Below are positions 25,962 to 34,419 of a DNA stretch of 44,510 bases, piece by piece (the stretch's first letter is position 1; every line of letters begins with the position of its first letter). The notes under the pieces are model-generated. The model saw only the letters and a program-made list of their open reading frames with translations. It did not search any database and was not told the origin of the DNA. Origin of the DNA: an uncultured Prevotellaceae bacterium (GTDB lineage Bacteria; Bacteroidota; Bacteroidia; Bacteroidales; Bacteroidaceae); the NCBI GenBank assembly GCA_902797505.1, contig CADBSW010000030.1, positions 1 through 44,510 on the forward strand, given 5' to 3'. Both the position numbers and the translations under genes were made by a program.

Positions 25962-27464
25962 TTATCGTTTGCGCTCTGCGTTCTTAAGTTGTTTTACCTC
26001 CACATTCTCCATGGAGAACGACTCCAAGCCCGTTGATGTGTAGCCGCACTGCTCTGACTGCACACGCCAATTCTTCAGTCGGAAATTCTTCAGGTCTTGA
26101 AGTATGAAGGTATTCTGACACTTCGCGTCCACATTCTCTATCACGACATTCTCTACCGGATGCTCAGGAGTACCTGTTACCTTCAGCAAGGTGCCACAAC
26201 TCTCTACAATAAAATCCTTAAAGAACATATTCTTATAACATGGTGATTCTGCCGGTATGGGTTCATTCTTCGGATATCTGTCACCTAACTCACCCATCCA
26301 TTGTCTGTTACCCAACATATTCCATAGAAAGGCTGTCTTACAGTTGATCAGACGAATACGATCAAAATAGATATTCTCAGCCCCACCGCCACGGGTACGA
26401 CGGGTCTTTATATAAGAGCCATTAGAGCATTCTTCAAAGACACAGTCGTGCGTATACACATTACGTACACCACCGGCTACCTCTGTGCCTATCGCCACGC
26501 CACCGGCACTGTGGGTGGCATAACAATGGCGGATCACTACATTCTCTGTAGGGATGTTCACACGCAGTCCGTCTTTTCCACGACCAGACTTTATCGTGTA
26601 AGCATCATCAGTAGTATTCACCCAACAGTATTCTATCAGTACGTTTTTCGTAGATGACATATCCATGGCATCGCCACGTGGCGTATGGAAACTATCAATG
26701 GTCAAGCCACGGATGATCACGTTCTCACAGTACTCGGGTACAATATTCCAGAAGATGGTGCCTGTCATGGTGATGCCCTCAACGAGAATATTCTTGCAAT
26801 GAATGAAGCCCACGAAAGTAGGACGGTAGAATTTCGTGCCTTTCTTTCCATCATAGATACGATCTTTCAAGGGCACTTTCCACATCTCCCTATCCAAGAA
26901 ACTACCATTCTTCTCCAAGGTATCTATCTCACAACCACGTCCGGGACCTTTCAGGGTACCCTCACCTGTTATCGCGATATTCTCAGCATCTTTCGCATAG
27001 ATCATCGAACCTAACGAATACAGCTCCACGCCTTCATTTCGAGTAAAGACCACGGGCAGGTAATCCTTCACCTGTCCACTGAAACTCAGCACGGCATTCT
27101 TCTCCAGTCGAAGGTTGACATTGCTCTTCAGGATGATACGTCCGGTCTTCCACTCACCTTGCGGGATAATGACCGTTCCTCCACCTTGCTTATTAACCTG
27201 GTCTATCGCCTTCTGTATGGCCTTGGTTGACATCCCCTTCTGTTTGGCACCTGTCTTTACGATGCTCACCTCCCTGTTGGGGAAGACTGGTTTCTTCAAC
27301 TGTGGCATAGCAAACGGTGCCTTGATAGGAGCAATCTCTTTGGGCATCACCGATGGACCCACCTCATGCTTCTGCGGAACTTTTACCTTCACCATCTCTT
27401 GCGCTGATGCCTGCATTCCTGTCAGGAAGAGCAAAGTACCTAAAAACCATTGAATCTTTTTCAT
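25962..27464 (-). CDS. exported glycoside hydrolase family 28 (polygalacturonase-like)
   Basis: 500 residues from the ATG at 27464; a TTG two codons earlier is less likely. A signal peptide ends near MQASAQ. A right-handed parallel beta-helix follows, as seen from repeated strands such as KNILVEGITMTG, ENVIIRGLTIDS and KNVLIEYCWVNT. GH28 enzymes hydrolyse galacturonic-acid or related linkages with three Asp residues. Here the central region reads GDAMDMSS followed by TTDDAYTIKSG, which supplies the DD pair. HSAGGVAIGTE stands where many members have GHG, and YIKTRR corresponds to the RIK motif. The family call is firm but the substrate is not; GHG variation is common among bacterial exo-acting members. 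Last gene of the nagB-GH97-GH28 operon, 50 nt after GH97. Confidence 0.87.
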   Translation of the reverse strand: MKKIQWFLGTLLFLTGMQASAQEMVKVKVPQKHEVGPSVMPKEIAPIKAPFAMPQLKKPVFPNREVSIVKTGAKQKGMSTKAIQKAIDQVNKQGGGTVIIPQGEWKTGRIILKSNVNLRLEKNAVLSFSGQVKDYLPVVFTRNEGVELYSLGSMIYAKDAENIAITGEGTLKGPGRGCEIDTLEKNGSFLDREMWKVPLKDRIYDGKKGTKFYRPTFVGFIHCKNILVEGITMTGTIFWNIVPEYCENVIIRGLTIDSFHTPRGDAMDMSSTKNVLIEYCWVNTTDDAYTIKSGRGKDGLRVNIPTENVVIRHCYATHSAGGVAIGTEVAGGVRNVYTHDCVFEECSNGSYIKTRRTRGGGAENIYFDRIRLINCKTAFLWNMLGNRQWMGELGDRYPKNEPIPAESPCYKNMFFKDFIVESCGTLLKVTGTPEHPVENVVIENVDAKCQNTFILQDLKNFRLKNWRVQSEQCGYTSTGLESFSMENVEVKQLKNAERKR

Positions 27465-27514
27465 TGTCAAAATATTTTTATTTATGACGTAAGAAGTTTT
27501 GATTCGTAACTATC

Positions 27515-29506
27515 TCATTTCACGATGACGCCACCCAGAGGTTGCAGGGTTACCTTGAGATGTCCTCGTTTATCAAGTTTTACCTCTTTTTTCTCAGACG
27601 AAGGAACGATCTCACTCTTTCCTTTGGGCTTGTCAAAATACAACTGATGAACAGACTGTGGCGTGAAGATATTGGAAAGATTCAAATCTACGGTCATGGG
27701 ATGGTCAGTGCCGTTCAATCCGGCTACATACCAGTCGTTGCCATGCTTACGCGCCATGATAATATACTTGCCAGGATAACCATCCAAGAAACGGGTCTCC
27801 TCCCAGGTCGTGGGCAACTGACGCAAGAACTCCAGTTCGAAGGCAGGCAGTTCTTCAAGGTTGTTCGGTTGCATGGCCACACAGTTGACACTACTCTGAT
27901 TAGTGATTCCCGATGCCATCTCAAAGACATCCGATGTCTTACGGGGATGGCGTTTCTTATTGTCTTTCGACATATAACGGTTCATGATCACTCCACCCCA
28001 ATCCATACTGGCTACTGAATTACGGATGAATGGATGCAGTGTCAGTTGGAACCCTTCACGGTCAGCATGATACGAACTGAAATAAACATTCTCTGAAGCC
28101 AACACCGCCTCACTCGCTACAAAGTTTGGATACATCTGTTCCCACCCACGAGGCAGGGTACATCCATGGAAGATCACCTGCAGTCCGTAACGGTTGGCAT
28201 CGCTAAGGATATCCTCATACAGTCGCATGGTTTCTTGTTTGTCACCTCCGAAAAAGTCAACCTTGATACCTTTCACCCCGATCTCTTGCAACCAACGCAT
28301 CTCCTTTTCACGAGCTACGGCTGTATTCATACAGTCACGCGGTGTTTGTGGAGCGTCATTGGCAATACCATTGGAGTTATACCATAACAGCAGACTCACA
28401 CCTTTACTCTGAGCGTACTTAGACAAATCCACCATCCGGTCACGACCTATCTGTACATCCCAGCAACCATCCACCAGACAGTATTCATAACCCATCGAGG
28501 CAGCCAAGTCAATGAACTTCACCTGATCATCGTAGTTCACGGAGTTATCCTGCCAGATCAACCAACTCCAGGTATAGCGTCCTGGTTTATAATCTGTAGA
28601 TGGTTCATAAAGCGGGTCAACTAAGTCGTAGGCAATGGTTGACTCCACAATAGGTTTCAGACTTTCACCGATAGTTATCGTACGCCAAGGGGTAGCACCC
28701 GGCAGTGAGATAGCTGCATAGGGAGAACCGAAGCCACCATTTTCACCGGCATCGGGAAAGGCAATGCGATAGCCTTTGTCTGGGGAATAGTCTGACAGAT
28801 GACTGCCACAATAGTTGCTCCCTACACCTGTCTCGCTGACCAATGCCCAACAGTCGCCCACATGAAACAAACAGGGGAAAGTATAACCCTTGCCATATTT
28901 TGAGACACTGTTGATGGGGGCATCAGGAAGATACTCCTCCTCATAACTGGGTTTGGAGTTTTCCCAGCCGGTATCCGGTCCTATCTGAGGACAGAGGAAT
29001 GTTGTGGTATTGTCAGGAAAACGGAAGGCACTGGCCTCACCGGTAATCACCATCCGCTTGAATGTTCCTGTTCCTGAGAATGCCTCACGCCACCTCGATA
29101 CTTTCTGTTTAGGAATCAGATATCGGTAGGCAACGTCATTGTCAGATACCTGAAAGACCACCTGCATGCGCATAGAGTCGGCATTCTGACAAGTAAGCGT
29201 CATACTATTGGCATGGTAATCGATGACCGATTGCTTGGTTCTCAACATCTTACCCTTCTTCTCAACAGTAGCCATCTTCACATCAACAACCTCCAGGAGT
29301 CGGGTGAAGTCTGTCAGATTCGTATGCAGTCCGAGGGCTGATGGTTTGACAATCTGTTTATCGTTCAACAGCACTTCGTATTTCAACTTACCCCCCTCAC
29401 ATTTCACGATGGTCTTGAGTTGTCCGTTTGGTGACAAAACAATATTGTCCTTTGCCATCATCATAGTGGCAAAGGACAATAACAAGATGATCAAAATATT
29501 TCGCAT
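27515..29506 (-). CDS. glycoside hydrolase family 97
   Basis: 663 residues starting at ATG 29506; the frame extends a few codons upstream to a TTG but that overlaps nagB. A signal peptide (to about MMMAKD) precedes an N-terminal beta-sandwich (about 20-270; LSPNGQLKTIVKCEGGKLKY, VAYRYLIP), a central barrel (about 290-560; YTWSWLIWQDNSVNYDDQ, LVDGCWD, LLLWYNSNG, GIKVDFFGGDKQ, NFVASEAVLASE) and a C-terminal beta-domain. GH97 contains inverting alpha-glucosidases and retaining alpha-galactosidase-type enzymes. The Asp in KVDFF fits the nucleophile position of the retaining group as I recall it, so alpha-galactosidase-like activity is the better guess. It starts 1 nt after the nagB stop. Confidence 0.9.
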   Translation of the reverse strand: MRNILIILLLSFATMMMAKDNIVLSPNGQLKTIVKCEGGKLKYEVLLNDKQIVKPSALGLHTNLTDFTRLLEVVDVKMATVEKKGKMLRTKQSVIDYHANSMTLTCQNADSMRMQVVFQVSDNDVAYRYLIPKQKVSRWREAFSGTGTFKRMVITGEASAFRFPDNTTTFLCPQIGPDTGWENSKPSYEEEYLPDAPINSVSKYGKGYTFPCLFHVGDCWALVSETGVGSNYCGSHLSDYSPDKGYRIAFPDAGENGGFGSPYAAISLPGATPWRTITIGESLKPIVESTIAYDLVDPLYEPSTDYKPGRYTWSWLIWQDNSVNYDDQVKFIDLAASMGYEYCLVDGCWDVQIGRDRMVDLSKYAQSKGVSLLLWYNSNGIANDAPQTPRDCMNTAVAREKEMRWLQEIGVKGIKVDFFGGDKQETMRLYEDILSDANRYGLQVIFHGCTLPRGWEQMYPNFVASEAVLASENVYFSSYHADREGFQLTLHPFIRNSVASMDWGGVIMNRYMSKDNKKRHPRKTSDVFEMASGITNQSSVNCVAMQPNNLEELPAFELEFLRQLPTTWEETRFLDGYPGKYIIMARKHGNDWYVAGLNGTDHPMTVDLNLSNIFTPQSVHQLYFDKPKGKSEIVPSSEKKEVKLDKRGHLKVTLQPLGGVIVK

Positions 29507-29507
29507 C

Positions 29508-30293
29508 TTATTTCTTTTCAATATCCTTAAAATATTTATAAGTACCTACCTTCAGTTCGTCGGTAGCAGCCTCATCACATACGATGATACCATGACGGTG
29601 TGTCTGCAGTGCACTAATTGTCCAGTAATGCGTTACCGGTCCTTCTACGGCAGCCTGCAAGGCACGTGCCTTATGATGGCCATTTACCAGGATCATCACC
29701 TCTTTGGCATCCATCACAGTGCCCACACCTACGGTAAGGGCCGACTTTGGCACCTTATTGACATCATTGTCGAAGAAACGACAGTTGGCAATGATCGTGT
29801 CGGTAGTAAGCGTCTTCTGACGAGTACGACTGCTCAGACTTGAACAAGGCTCATTGAAAGCGATATGTCCGTCTGGTCCGATACCACCGATAAACAGATC
29901 GATACCACCGGCATCGAGAATCATCTGCTCATAGTGCTCACACTCTTTCTCAAGATCAGCAGCATTACCATTCAGGATATGCACATTCTCTTTCTTGATG
30001 TCGATATGATCAAATAGGTTACGAGCCATGAAAGAGTGATAACTCTCAGGATGTTCCTCGGGCAATCCCACATACTCGTCCATATTGAAGGTGATCACAT
30101 TCTTGAAAGAAACACGTTCTTCCTTACAAGCTTTTACTAAGCAGGCATACATTCCTTCGGGTGAAGAACCTGTAGGCAAACCTAAAACAAATGGTTTCTC
30201 GGGGGTAGGCTTCGCATCGTTGATACGTTTGATAACATGCTCAGCAGCCCACTCAGACATCATCTGATAGTCTTTCTCAATAATTAATCTCAT
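29508..30293 (-). CDS. nagB: glucosamine-6-phosphate deaminase
   Basis: 261 residues. NagB converts glucosamine 6-phosphate to fructose 6-phosphate and ammonia, feeding amino sugars into glycolysis. The phosphate-binding LPTGSSPEG (39-47), NMDEY with D72, and [11 protein letters not shown] with D141, H143 and E148 match the positions of the E. coli catalytic residues exactly, and the length is that of the family. It is the first gene of an operon with GH97 and GH28 and lies directly downstream of a GH2 enzyme that resembles exo-glucosaminidases. This suggests the locus handles an amino-sugar-containing glycan (inference). No nagA, kinase or transporter is present here. Confidence 0.95.
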   Translation of the reverse strand: MRLIIEKDYQMMSEWAAEHVIKRINDAKPTPEKPFVLGLPTGSSPEGMYACLVKACKEERVSFKNVITFNMDEYVGLPEEHPESYHSFMARNLFDHIDIKKENVHILNGNAADLEKECEHYEQMILDAGGIDLFIGGIGPDGHIAFNEPCSSLSSRTRQKTLTTDTIIANCRFFDNDVNKVPKSALTVGVGTVMDAKEVMILVNGHHKARALQAAVEGPVTHYWTISALQTHRHGIIVCDEAATDELKVGTYKYFKDIEKK

Positions 30294-30361
30294 ATTAGTT
30301 TATATTATTAGTTTATTTCTTCGAAAAAAAGTTTTTATCCTTATTGTATCAAAAACATGTG

Positions 30362-30392
30362 CAAAGATATAATATTTATCGGAATTTACAAA
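30362..30392 (-). promoter_or_regulatory. promoter of the nagB-GH97-GH28 operon
   Basis: TTTG (30392-30389), exactly 19 nt, then TATCTTTG (30369-30362) on the minus strand is a perfect Bacteroidetes promoter, about 70 bp upstream of the nagB ATG. It lies in the 139-bp gap after the GH2 gene, where I see no terminator, so nagB may be transcribed both from here and by read-through. Confidence 0.85.
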
Positions 30393-30432
30393 TAATACAA
30401 TAAAAAAGTAACAGAATGCAACATTTATTTCA

Positions 30433-33400
30433 TCACCTTTGATGATAGTCACTCACTTGTACACTTACATCCATTCCCCTGGCATCTTCCTTTTTCCATG
30501 AGATATCCACCCACTTCTCATCTCCTGGCATGAGATGGAAATAGTTATCCGAATAATGCACAGGAAGGATCTGTTCACCGTCTTCACCAACAAGATTCAG
30601 TCGAATCATCAGCGCGGGGACCTTTCCCGTATTCTTTAAGGCAACTCTCATCGAGGTATTACCTCTGGATTGTATTGTCTGTTTGATGGTTGTCTTTGGC
30701 AGATTATTCAGTGACTGATAGTTATTTTCCTCTTTTCCAAATACATAGATATTATTGTATAAAGATTTGGAATGCTGGTCAGTGAGTGATAGTCTTAAGA
30801 ATCCCACATCTGTTGTTAACCTTTCCTTAGGCAGTAACATCAAGTTAGTGGTAGAGTCAGCCATCGGACAAACTTTCATCGTTTGTTTCCATACGGGTTT
30901 TCCATACATATCCAATATCTCAGCCGTAGCCGTCATTGTCTTACAGTTATCCACATAGAGGTTGACAAGCTGAATACTGTCTGTTGCCGCATTCCATTGC
31001 ATATGGAGGGGCTCGCAGGCTTTCTTACAAGCGAAGTATGCGGCTGTCGGTTCAAAGTAGTAATCATACGTTTGCCATGTCATACTCGGGAATGCCGGAT
31101 GACTCATCCATATCAGCAAACCACTACGTGTCTGGTGGTTTGACTCATACATTGCTCTGTATCCGTTATAGTTGATCCACTGGGCTTTAGCCGTGAAGTC
31201 AGTGGCATCAGATGATGTGCCAAATGCCTGCTCTGTCAGGAGATTAAAAGTGGATCCCTTTTGAGCACCCTGCATAGTAAAGTCATGCTGTCCCCAGAAA
31301 TTATTCTGCGGCCACAGATGTTCCTTTCGTAAGGTTCTCGACAGTCCCTCGAATGTCATGATATTAGGCATACCCCTTTCAGTATGCAGTTTTGGAGTCG
31401 CCTTTTTGAAATACTCTTTAGCTGTGAGCGCAGAATACGGTCCGTGTCCACTCACACCATCTTCGGCAGAACTGGGGATATACAGCATCCCCGGATGTTG
31501 CTGAGCGACAAGATCTTTCAGTTGTTCGTTGAGCATCGCTGGTGGATAACCCTCGTTTCGTCCGCAATAAAGAGCGATGCAAGGATGTTGCCGGATGCGA
31601 TAGACATAATCCTTCGCATTGCGAACGAACATCTCTTCATCTTTGGGATCCGGACCATCAGCAGGGTTAGCCAACCAAAAGTCCTGCCATACCATGATAC
31701 CATAACGGTCGCAGGCATCATAGAATTCCTCATCACCGGTCTGTCCCACCCAATTCCTGATCATTGTGAAATTCATATCACGATGATAACCCACAGCAAT
31801 ATCATATTCACGCGTCCGATAATTCAGGTGATTCTCACTGAATCCCCAGTTACCTCCTAAGGGGATAAACCGTTTTCCGTTGACAAAGATTTTCAGTGCG
31901 GTATCTTTATCCTGATAACGTACATCACGGATACCGGTATAAAAACGGATAGCATCTGTCTGTTCTCCATCAACCATAAAGCTACACCCTGCCTCATAAC
32001 GGTATGGAGCACCATAGCCATTAGGCCACCACAGTCGCAGACGACGATCTTTCAACTGGGGATAATCATTGGGAGAGAAGACTACTTCTCGTTTCTCACC
32101 GGGTGCCAAACGTACATTCTTTTCACAACGAATACTACCCACCCACATGCGCAGGGTTCCTTCAATGGCGGTTTGTTCATGGTTAGTCACAAATACTCGA
32201 GGGGTGAGAGTAGCTAAGGTATCTGGGAGATTGAGGGTGGATGATACCAGTGGGTCACTCACCTCAACGCTTCCTTTAGCCGTGAGGTACACATCATTCC
32301 ATATGCCCATGTCCCTACCACGAAGTGTTGAGATCCAATCCCACCCTACTGTGGCATGGAAAGTAGGATTGTCGGCACCCAACGTACCACCGTTGAAGTC
32401 GGTATTCACCTCGTTTTTCTCTTTCACCGCCGCATAGTTATCATTACAGATGACTTCAACGGCGAGGATATTCTCACCCGGCAAAAGATAATCGGTGATA
32501 TCAGTCTTACCCCGCATGAAGGCACCCTCGATACGGTCTATTTTCTTACCGTTCAGATAGATATTAGCTTTCCAGTTAATGCCATCGAAGTTGAGTATCA
32601 CATGTTTCTTACTGAACTCCTCAGGGACTGTAAAAGTACGTCTATACCAGAAATTACTTCTGAAATAAGACTCCGACTGTAAGAACAGGTTATTGTCATA
32701 GTTGGGATTGGGTAATGCTCCGTTGTTGACATACGAGGTGACAACCGTGGCAGGCACGGTGGCAATGAGCCACTGTGAATCATCATAACCAGCTGATGAC
32801 AGTTGTTCTCCCGTGATGCCCGTCACCTGTGATGCCCGACATAGTTTCCACGCACCACCATTCAAAAGGAGCTTTCCCGAGGATGCTTTTGGAGCCTCAC
32901 AAGGAATCGTCTTCGTGCCGCCACGACCCATCACGACAAGTTCACTCAGGGCGTAATGAGTATTTGAAGGATCGTCGAACAAAAGTCTTACATAACGCGC
33001 ATGTTCTCGACATCTGTACACCGAGTCACCACCAATCTTGGTTATCGTGCGCCATTGTTCAGCATCATCAGACACTTGAATAGATCCTGCGCGGGGCTTA
33101 CTGACCCAATACGGTATAATCTCATGGATATCAGAAGGATTGCCTAAATCCACATATACCCATTGCTGAGGGGTATTGTCACTCATCCACATACTACTGA
33201 AATGATTCGACGGCAGTAAGGATACCTCCTTACCATTCAGGAAGAACTTCACTTCAAACACCGTCCAGTAAGCTGCTCCCGCCATCTGCATTTCCAAAGA
33301 GAGATTAGAGACGGTCCACGGTTCATTCATATCAACTGTCATCTCTATATTCTGAAACGGCAGTGTAGCCTCGCCAGTCTGTTTATTAGGATCAGAGTGC

Positions 33401-33957
33401 ACCAACCATTGTGCGCGCTTCCCAGGCAAATCATCACCTGCAGACAGATTCCTGATTTTACCTGTCTTTATATCTCTCAGGAAGATCTTGTGCCCTTTCG
33501 TAGCTTCTTTTTCCTGGTATGCCACCTGCATGCGGACGGCTACCTGATCGAAAGTGATGCCGTAACCGTGCATGATATACGAAAGGTACGTCTGACCTCC
33601 CGACAAAATATTTCTGGAATACTCTCCCCCATCGATACTCCATTCTCTCTCGCGCTTCGGTAAGTTTCCTTGAGGAGTCAGCACTTCTAAGAAGACAGGA
33701 GTGCGGTCAATGATACCATCAGTCAGTAATTGTGCGGTCAGGTTATAATCATAGCTCGACGACTGGTACATAGCCCTGTTTAAGGCGATGTTACGATAGG
33801 TGTTGTCGCTGACTAACTGTGGTATATAACCCTCTTGCGGTCTTCCGGGATAGATACCGATAACACGTGTATACGCCGTTTGTCCGAAAGTTTGCACAGA
33901 TATTAACGACAGCAGCAACAGCCCTGTGATTTTATGGATAGAGTAACGCTTCATCAT
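30433..33957 (-). CDS. large exported GH2 exo-glycosidase (exo-beta-glucosaminidase/mannosidase-like) with discoidin-like domain
   Basis: 1174 residues with a signal peptide ending near VQTFGQ. About residues 40-350 form beta-sandwich modules, including an F5/8 type C-like region (VYVDLGNPSDIHEIIPYWV, ARYVRLLFDD, ALSELVVMGRG). The GH2 sugar-binding domain follows (WYRRTFTVPEEF, LNFDGINWKANIYLNGKKI), then an Ig-like domain, and the barrel with NWGFSENHLNYR, MIRNWVGQTGDEEFYDACD and GIMVWQDFWLANPADGP. Probable acid/base is E802 (CGRNEGYPP) and nucleophile E860 (LHTERGMPN), with Ig-like domains after about 980. The pattern is closest to the exo-beta-D-glucosaminidase/beta-mannosidase branch of GH2. 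The adjacent nagB makes glucosaminidase attractive, but this is unproven. It has a complex upstream regulatory region. Confidence 0.87.
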   Translation of the reverse strand: MMKRYSIHKITGLLLLSLISVQTFGQTAYTRVIGIYPGRPQEGYIPQLVSDNTYRNIALNRAMYQSSSYDYNLTAQLLTDGIIDRTPVFLEVLTPQGNLPKREREWSIDGGEYSRNILSGGQTYLSYIMHGYGITFDQVAVRMQVAYQEKEATKGHKIFLRDIKTGKIRNLSAGDDLPGKRAQWLVHSDPNKQTGEATLPFQNIEMTVDMNEPWTVSNLSLEMQMAGAAYWTVFEVKFFLNGKEVSLLPSNHFSSMWMSDNTPQQWVYVDLGNPSDIHEIIPYWVSKPRAGSIQVSDDAEQWRTITKIGGDSVYRCREHARYVRLLFDDPSNTHYALSELVVMGRGGTKTIPCEAPKASSGKLLLNGGAWKLCRASQVTGITGEQLSSAGYDDSQWLIATVPATVVTSYVNNGALPNPNYDNNLFLQSESYFRSNFWYRRTFTVPEEFSKKHVILNFDGINWKANIYLNGKKIDRIEGAFMRGKTDITDYLLPGENILAVEVICNDNYAAVKEKNEVNTDFNGGTLGADNPTFHATVGWDWISTLRGRDMGIWNDVYLTAKGSVEVSDPLVSSTLNLPDTLATLTPRVFVTNHEQTAIEGTLRMWVGSIRCEKNVRLAPGEKREVVFSPNDYPQLKDRRLRLWWPNGYGAPYRYEAGCSFMVDGEQTDAIRFYTGIRDVRYQDKDTALKIFVNGKRFIPLGGNWGFSENHLNYRTREYDIAVGYHRDMNFTMIRNWVGQTGDEEFYDACDRYGIMVWQDFWLANPADGPDPKDEEMFVRNAKDYVYRIRQHPCIALYCGRNEGYPPAMLNEQLKDLVAQQHPGMLYIPSSAEDGVSGHGPYSALTAKEYFKKATPKLHTERGMPNIMTFEGLSRTLRKEHLWPQNNFWGQHDFTMQGAQKGSTFNLLTEQAFGTSSDATDFTAKAQWINYNGYRAMYESNHQTRSGLLIWMSHPAFPSMTWQTYDYYFEPTAAYFACKKACEPLHMQWNAATDSIQLVNLYVDNCKTMTATAEILDMYGKPVWKQTMKVCPMADSTTNLMLLPKERLTTDVGFLRLSLTDQHSKSLYNNIYVFGKEENNYQSLNNLPKTTIKQTIQSRGNTSMRVALKNTGKVPALMIRLNLVGEDGEQILPVHYSDNYFHLMPGDEKWVDISWKKEDARGMDVSVQVSDYHQR

Positions 33958-34007
33958 AGTGATTCTTTTTGTTTACACATAACGAGAAAAACCACGTTTT
34001 AGTATAC

Positions 34008-34095
34008 AAAAAGAGCCCTGACTCGCGTCAAGGCTTCTCTTTACAGTGTTTTAGCAGTTAGTATCAATAGTATTATTTGAAAATCCTCTAACTGC
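34008..34095 (-). ncRNA. candidate small RNA or transcription attenuator upstream of the GH2 gene
   Basis: From the predicted start just after the box at 34099, the minus-strand transcript would begin with gcagttag (34095-34088), which pairs perfectly with ctaactgc (34061-34054) around a 26-nt loop. It would end in a second hairpin, a 9-bp stem (34035-34027 with 34022-34014, one G-U) capped by a GCGA-type GNRA tetraloop, and then a run of five T (34012-34008). Promoter, 5' closing stem and intrinsic terminator define an 88-nt unit. Because the GH2 ATG lies 51 nt beyond the terminator, it may be an attenuated leader or an independent sRNA with read-through. It matches no Rfam family I recognise. 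Confidence 0.5.
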
Positions 34096-34098
34096 ATG

Positions 34099-34106
34099 CA
34101 AAATTA
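34099..34106 (-). promoter_or_regulatory. -7 promoter box for the candidate RNA and GH2
   Basis: TAATTTTG on the minus strand matches TAnnTTTG, with TTGA at 34130-34127 near the -33 position. No other promoter-like box lies between it and the GH2 ATG. Confidence 0.6.
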
Positions 34107-34165
34107 GTCGATTTGATTGATTTATATCAATTACTTTCCTTTTTTTCTTCAAAATTTTACGTAAT

Positions 34166-34188
34166 CGTTTACGAAAACGTTTCGTTTA
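34166..34188. promoter_or_regulatory. LacI-family-like operator palindrome
   Basis: The core AAACGTTT is a perfect palindrome flanked by CGA and CG, so that 34172-34184 reads cgaaaacgtttcg, and cgttta occurs on each side. Central-CG palindromes of this type are typical of LacI/GalR-family sites. It lies about 60 bp upstream of the GH2 promoter. No LacI regulator gene is in the window. Confidence 0.45.
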
Positions 34189-34233
34189 CTTTTGATTTTC
34201 ATTCCCTATTCCATTGATATACTTTTCTCATCC

Positions 34234-34277
34234 CATGAACATCCGTGGAAAATCCCATACGGATGTTACGTTTCATG
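34234..34277. repeat. 9-bp perfect inverted repeat with outer catg arms
   Basis: Arms aacatccgt (34238-34246) and acggatgtt (34259-34267) surround a 12-nt loop, with catg at 34234-34237 and again at 34274-34277. No T-run follows on either strand, so a protein-binding site or RNA stem is likelier than a terminator. Confidence 0.6.
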
Positions 34278-34329
34278 CGAATCCATTCAGGATAATACGT
34301 AAAAGAATACCTTAAAAAACATAAATTGG

Positions 34330-34360
34330 TTTGTTTTTTTCCGTAAATACATTATCTTTG
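34330..34360 (+). promoter_or_regulatory. promoter of the hflX operon
   Basis: TTTG (34330-34333), exactly 19 nt, then TATCTTTG (34353-34360) is a textbook Bacteroidetes promoter, 59 bp upstream of the hflX ATG. Confidence 0.88.
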
Positions 34361-34419
34361 CATGATTATAACATTATCATTATCCATAATAATTGGAGAT
34401 TATAGATAAAACCATTTGA

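Larger units (their letters stand above)
33958..34419. other. 462-bp intergenic region between the divergent GH2 and hflX genes
   Basis: This is the only gap above 300 bp. Reading rightwards it holds the GH2 5' region, a terminator-like hairpin and end-stem forming a candidate 88-nt RNA (34008-34095), a minus promoter (34099-34106), a LacI-like palindrome (34166-34188), a separate 9-bp inverted repeat (34238-34267) and the hflX promoter (34330-34360). No protein-coding frame in it is convincing. Confidence 0.7.

Noticed and set aside
25732-26043. 103-codon plus-strand frame between the four-helix gene and GH28
   Set aside because: It crosses a promoter, an intrinsic terminator and the end of GH28, and is low-complexity at its start.
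34008-34043. Terminator serving a plus-strand transcript from GH2 side
   Set aside because: No plus-strand gene lies upstream, and the better T-run is on the minus strand, so it was assigned to the GH2 leader.
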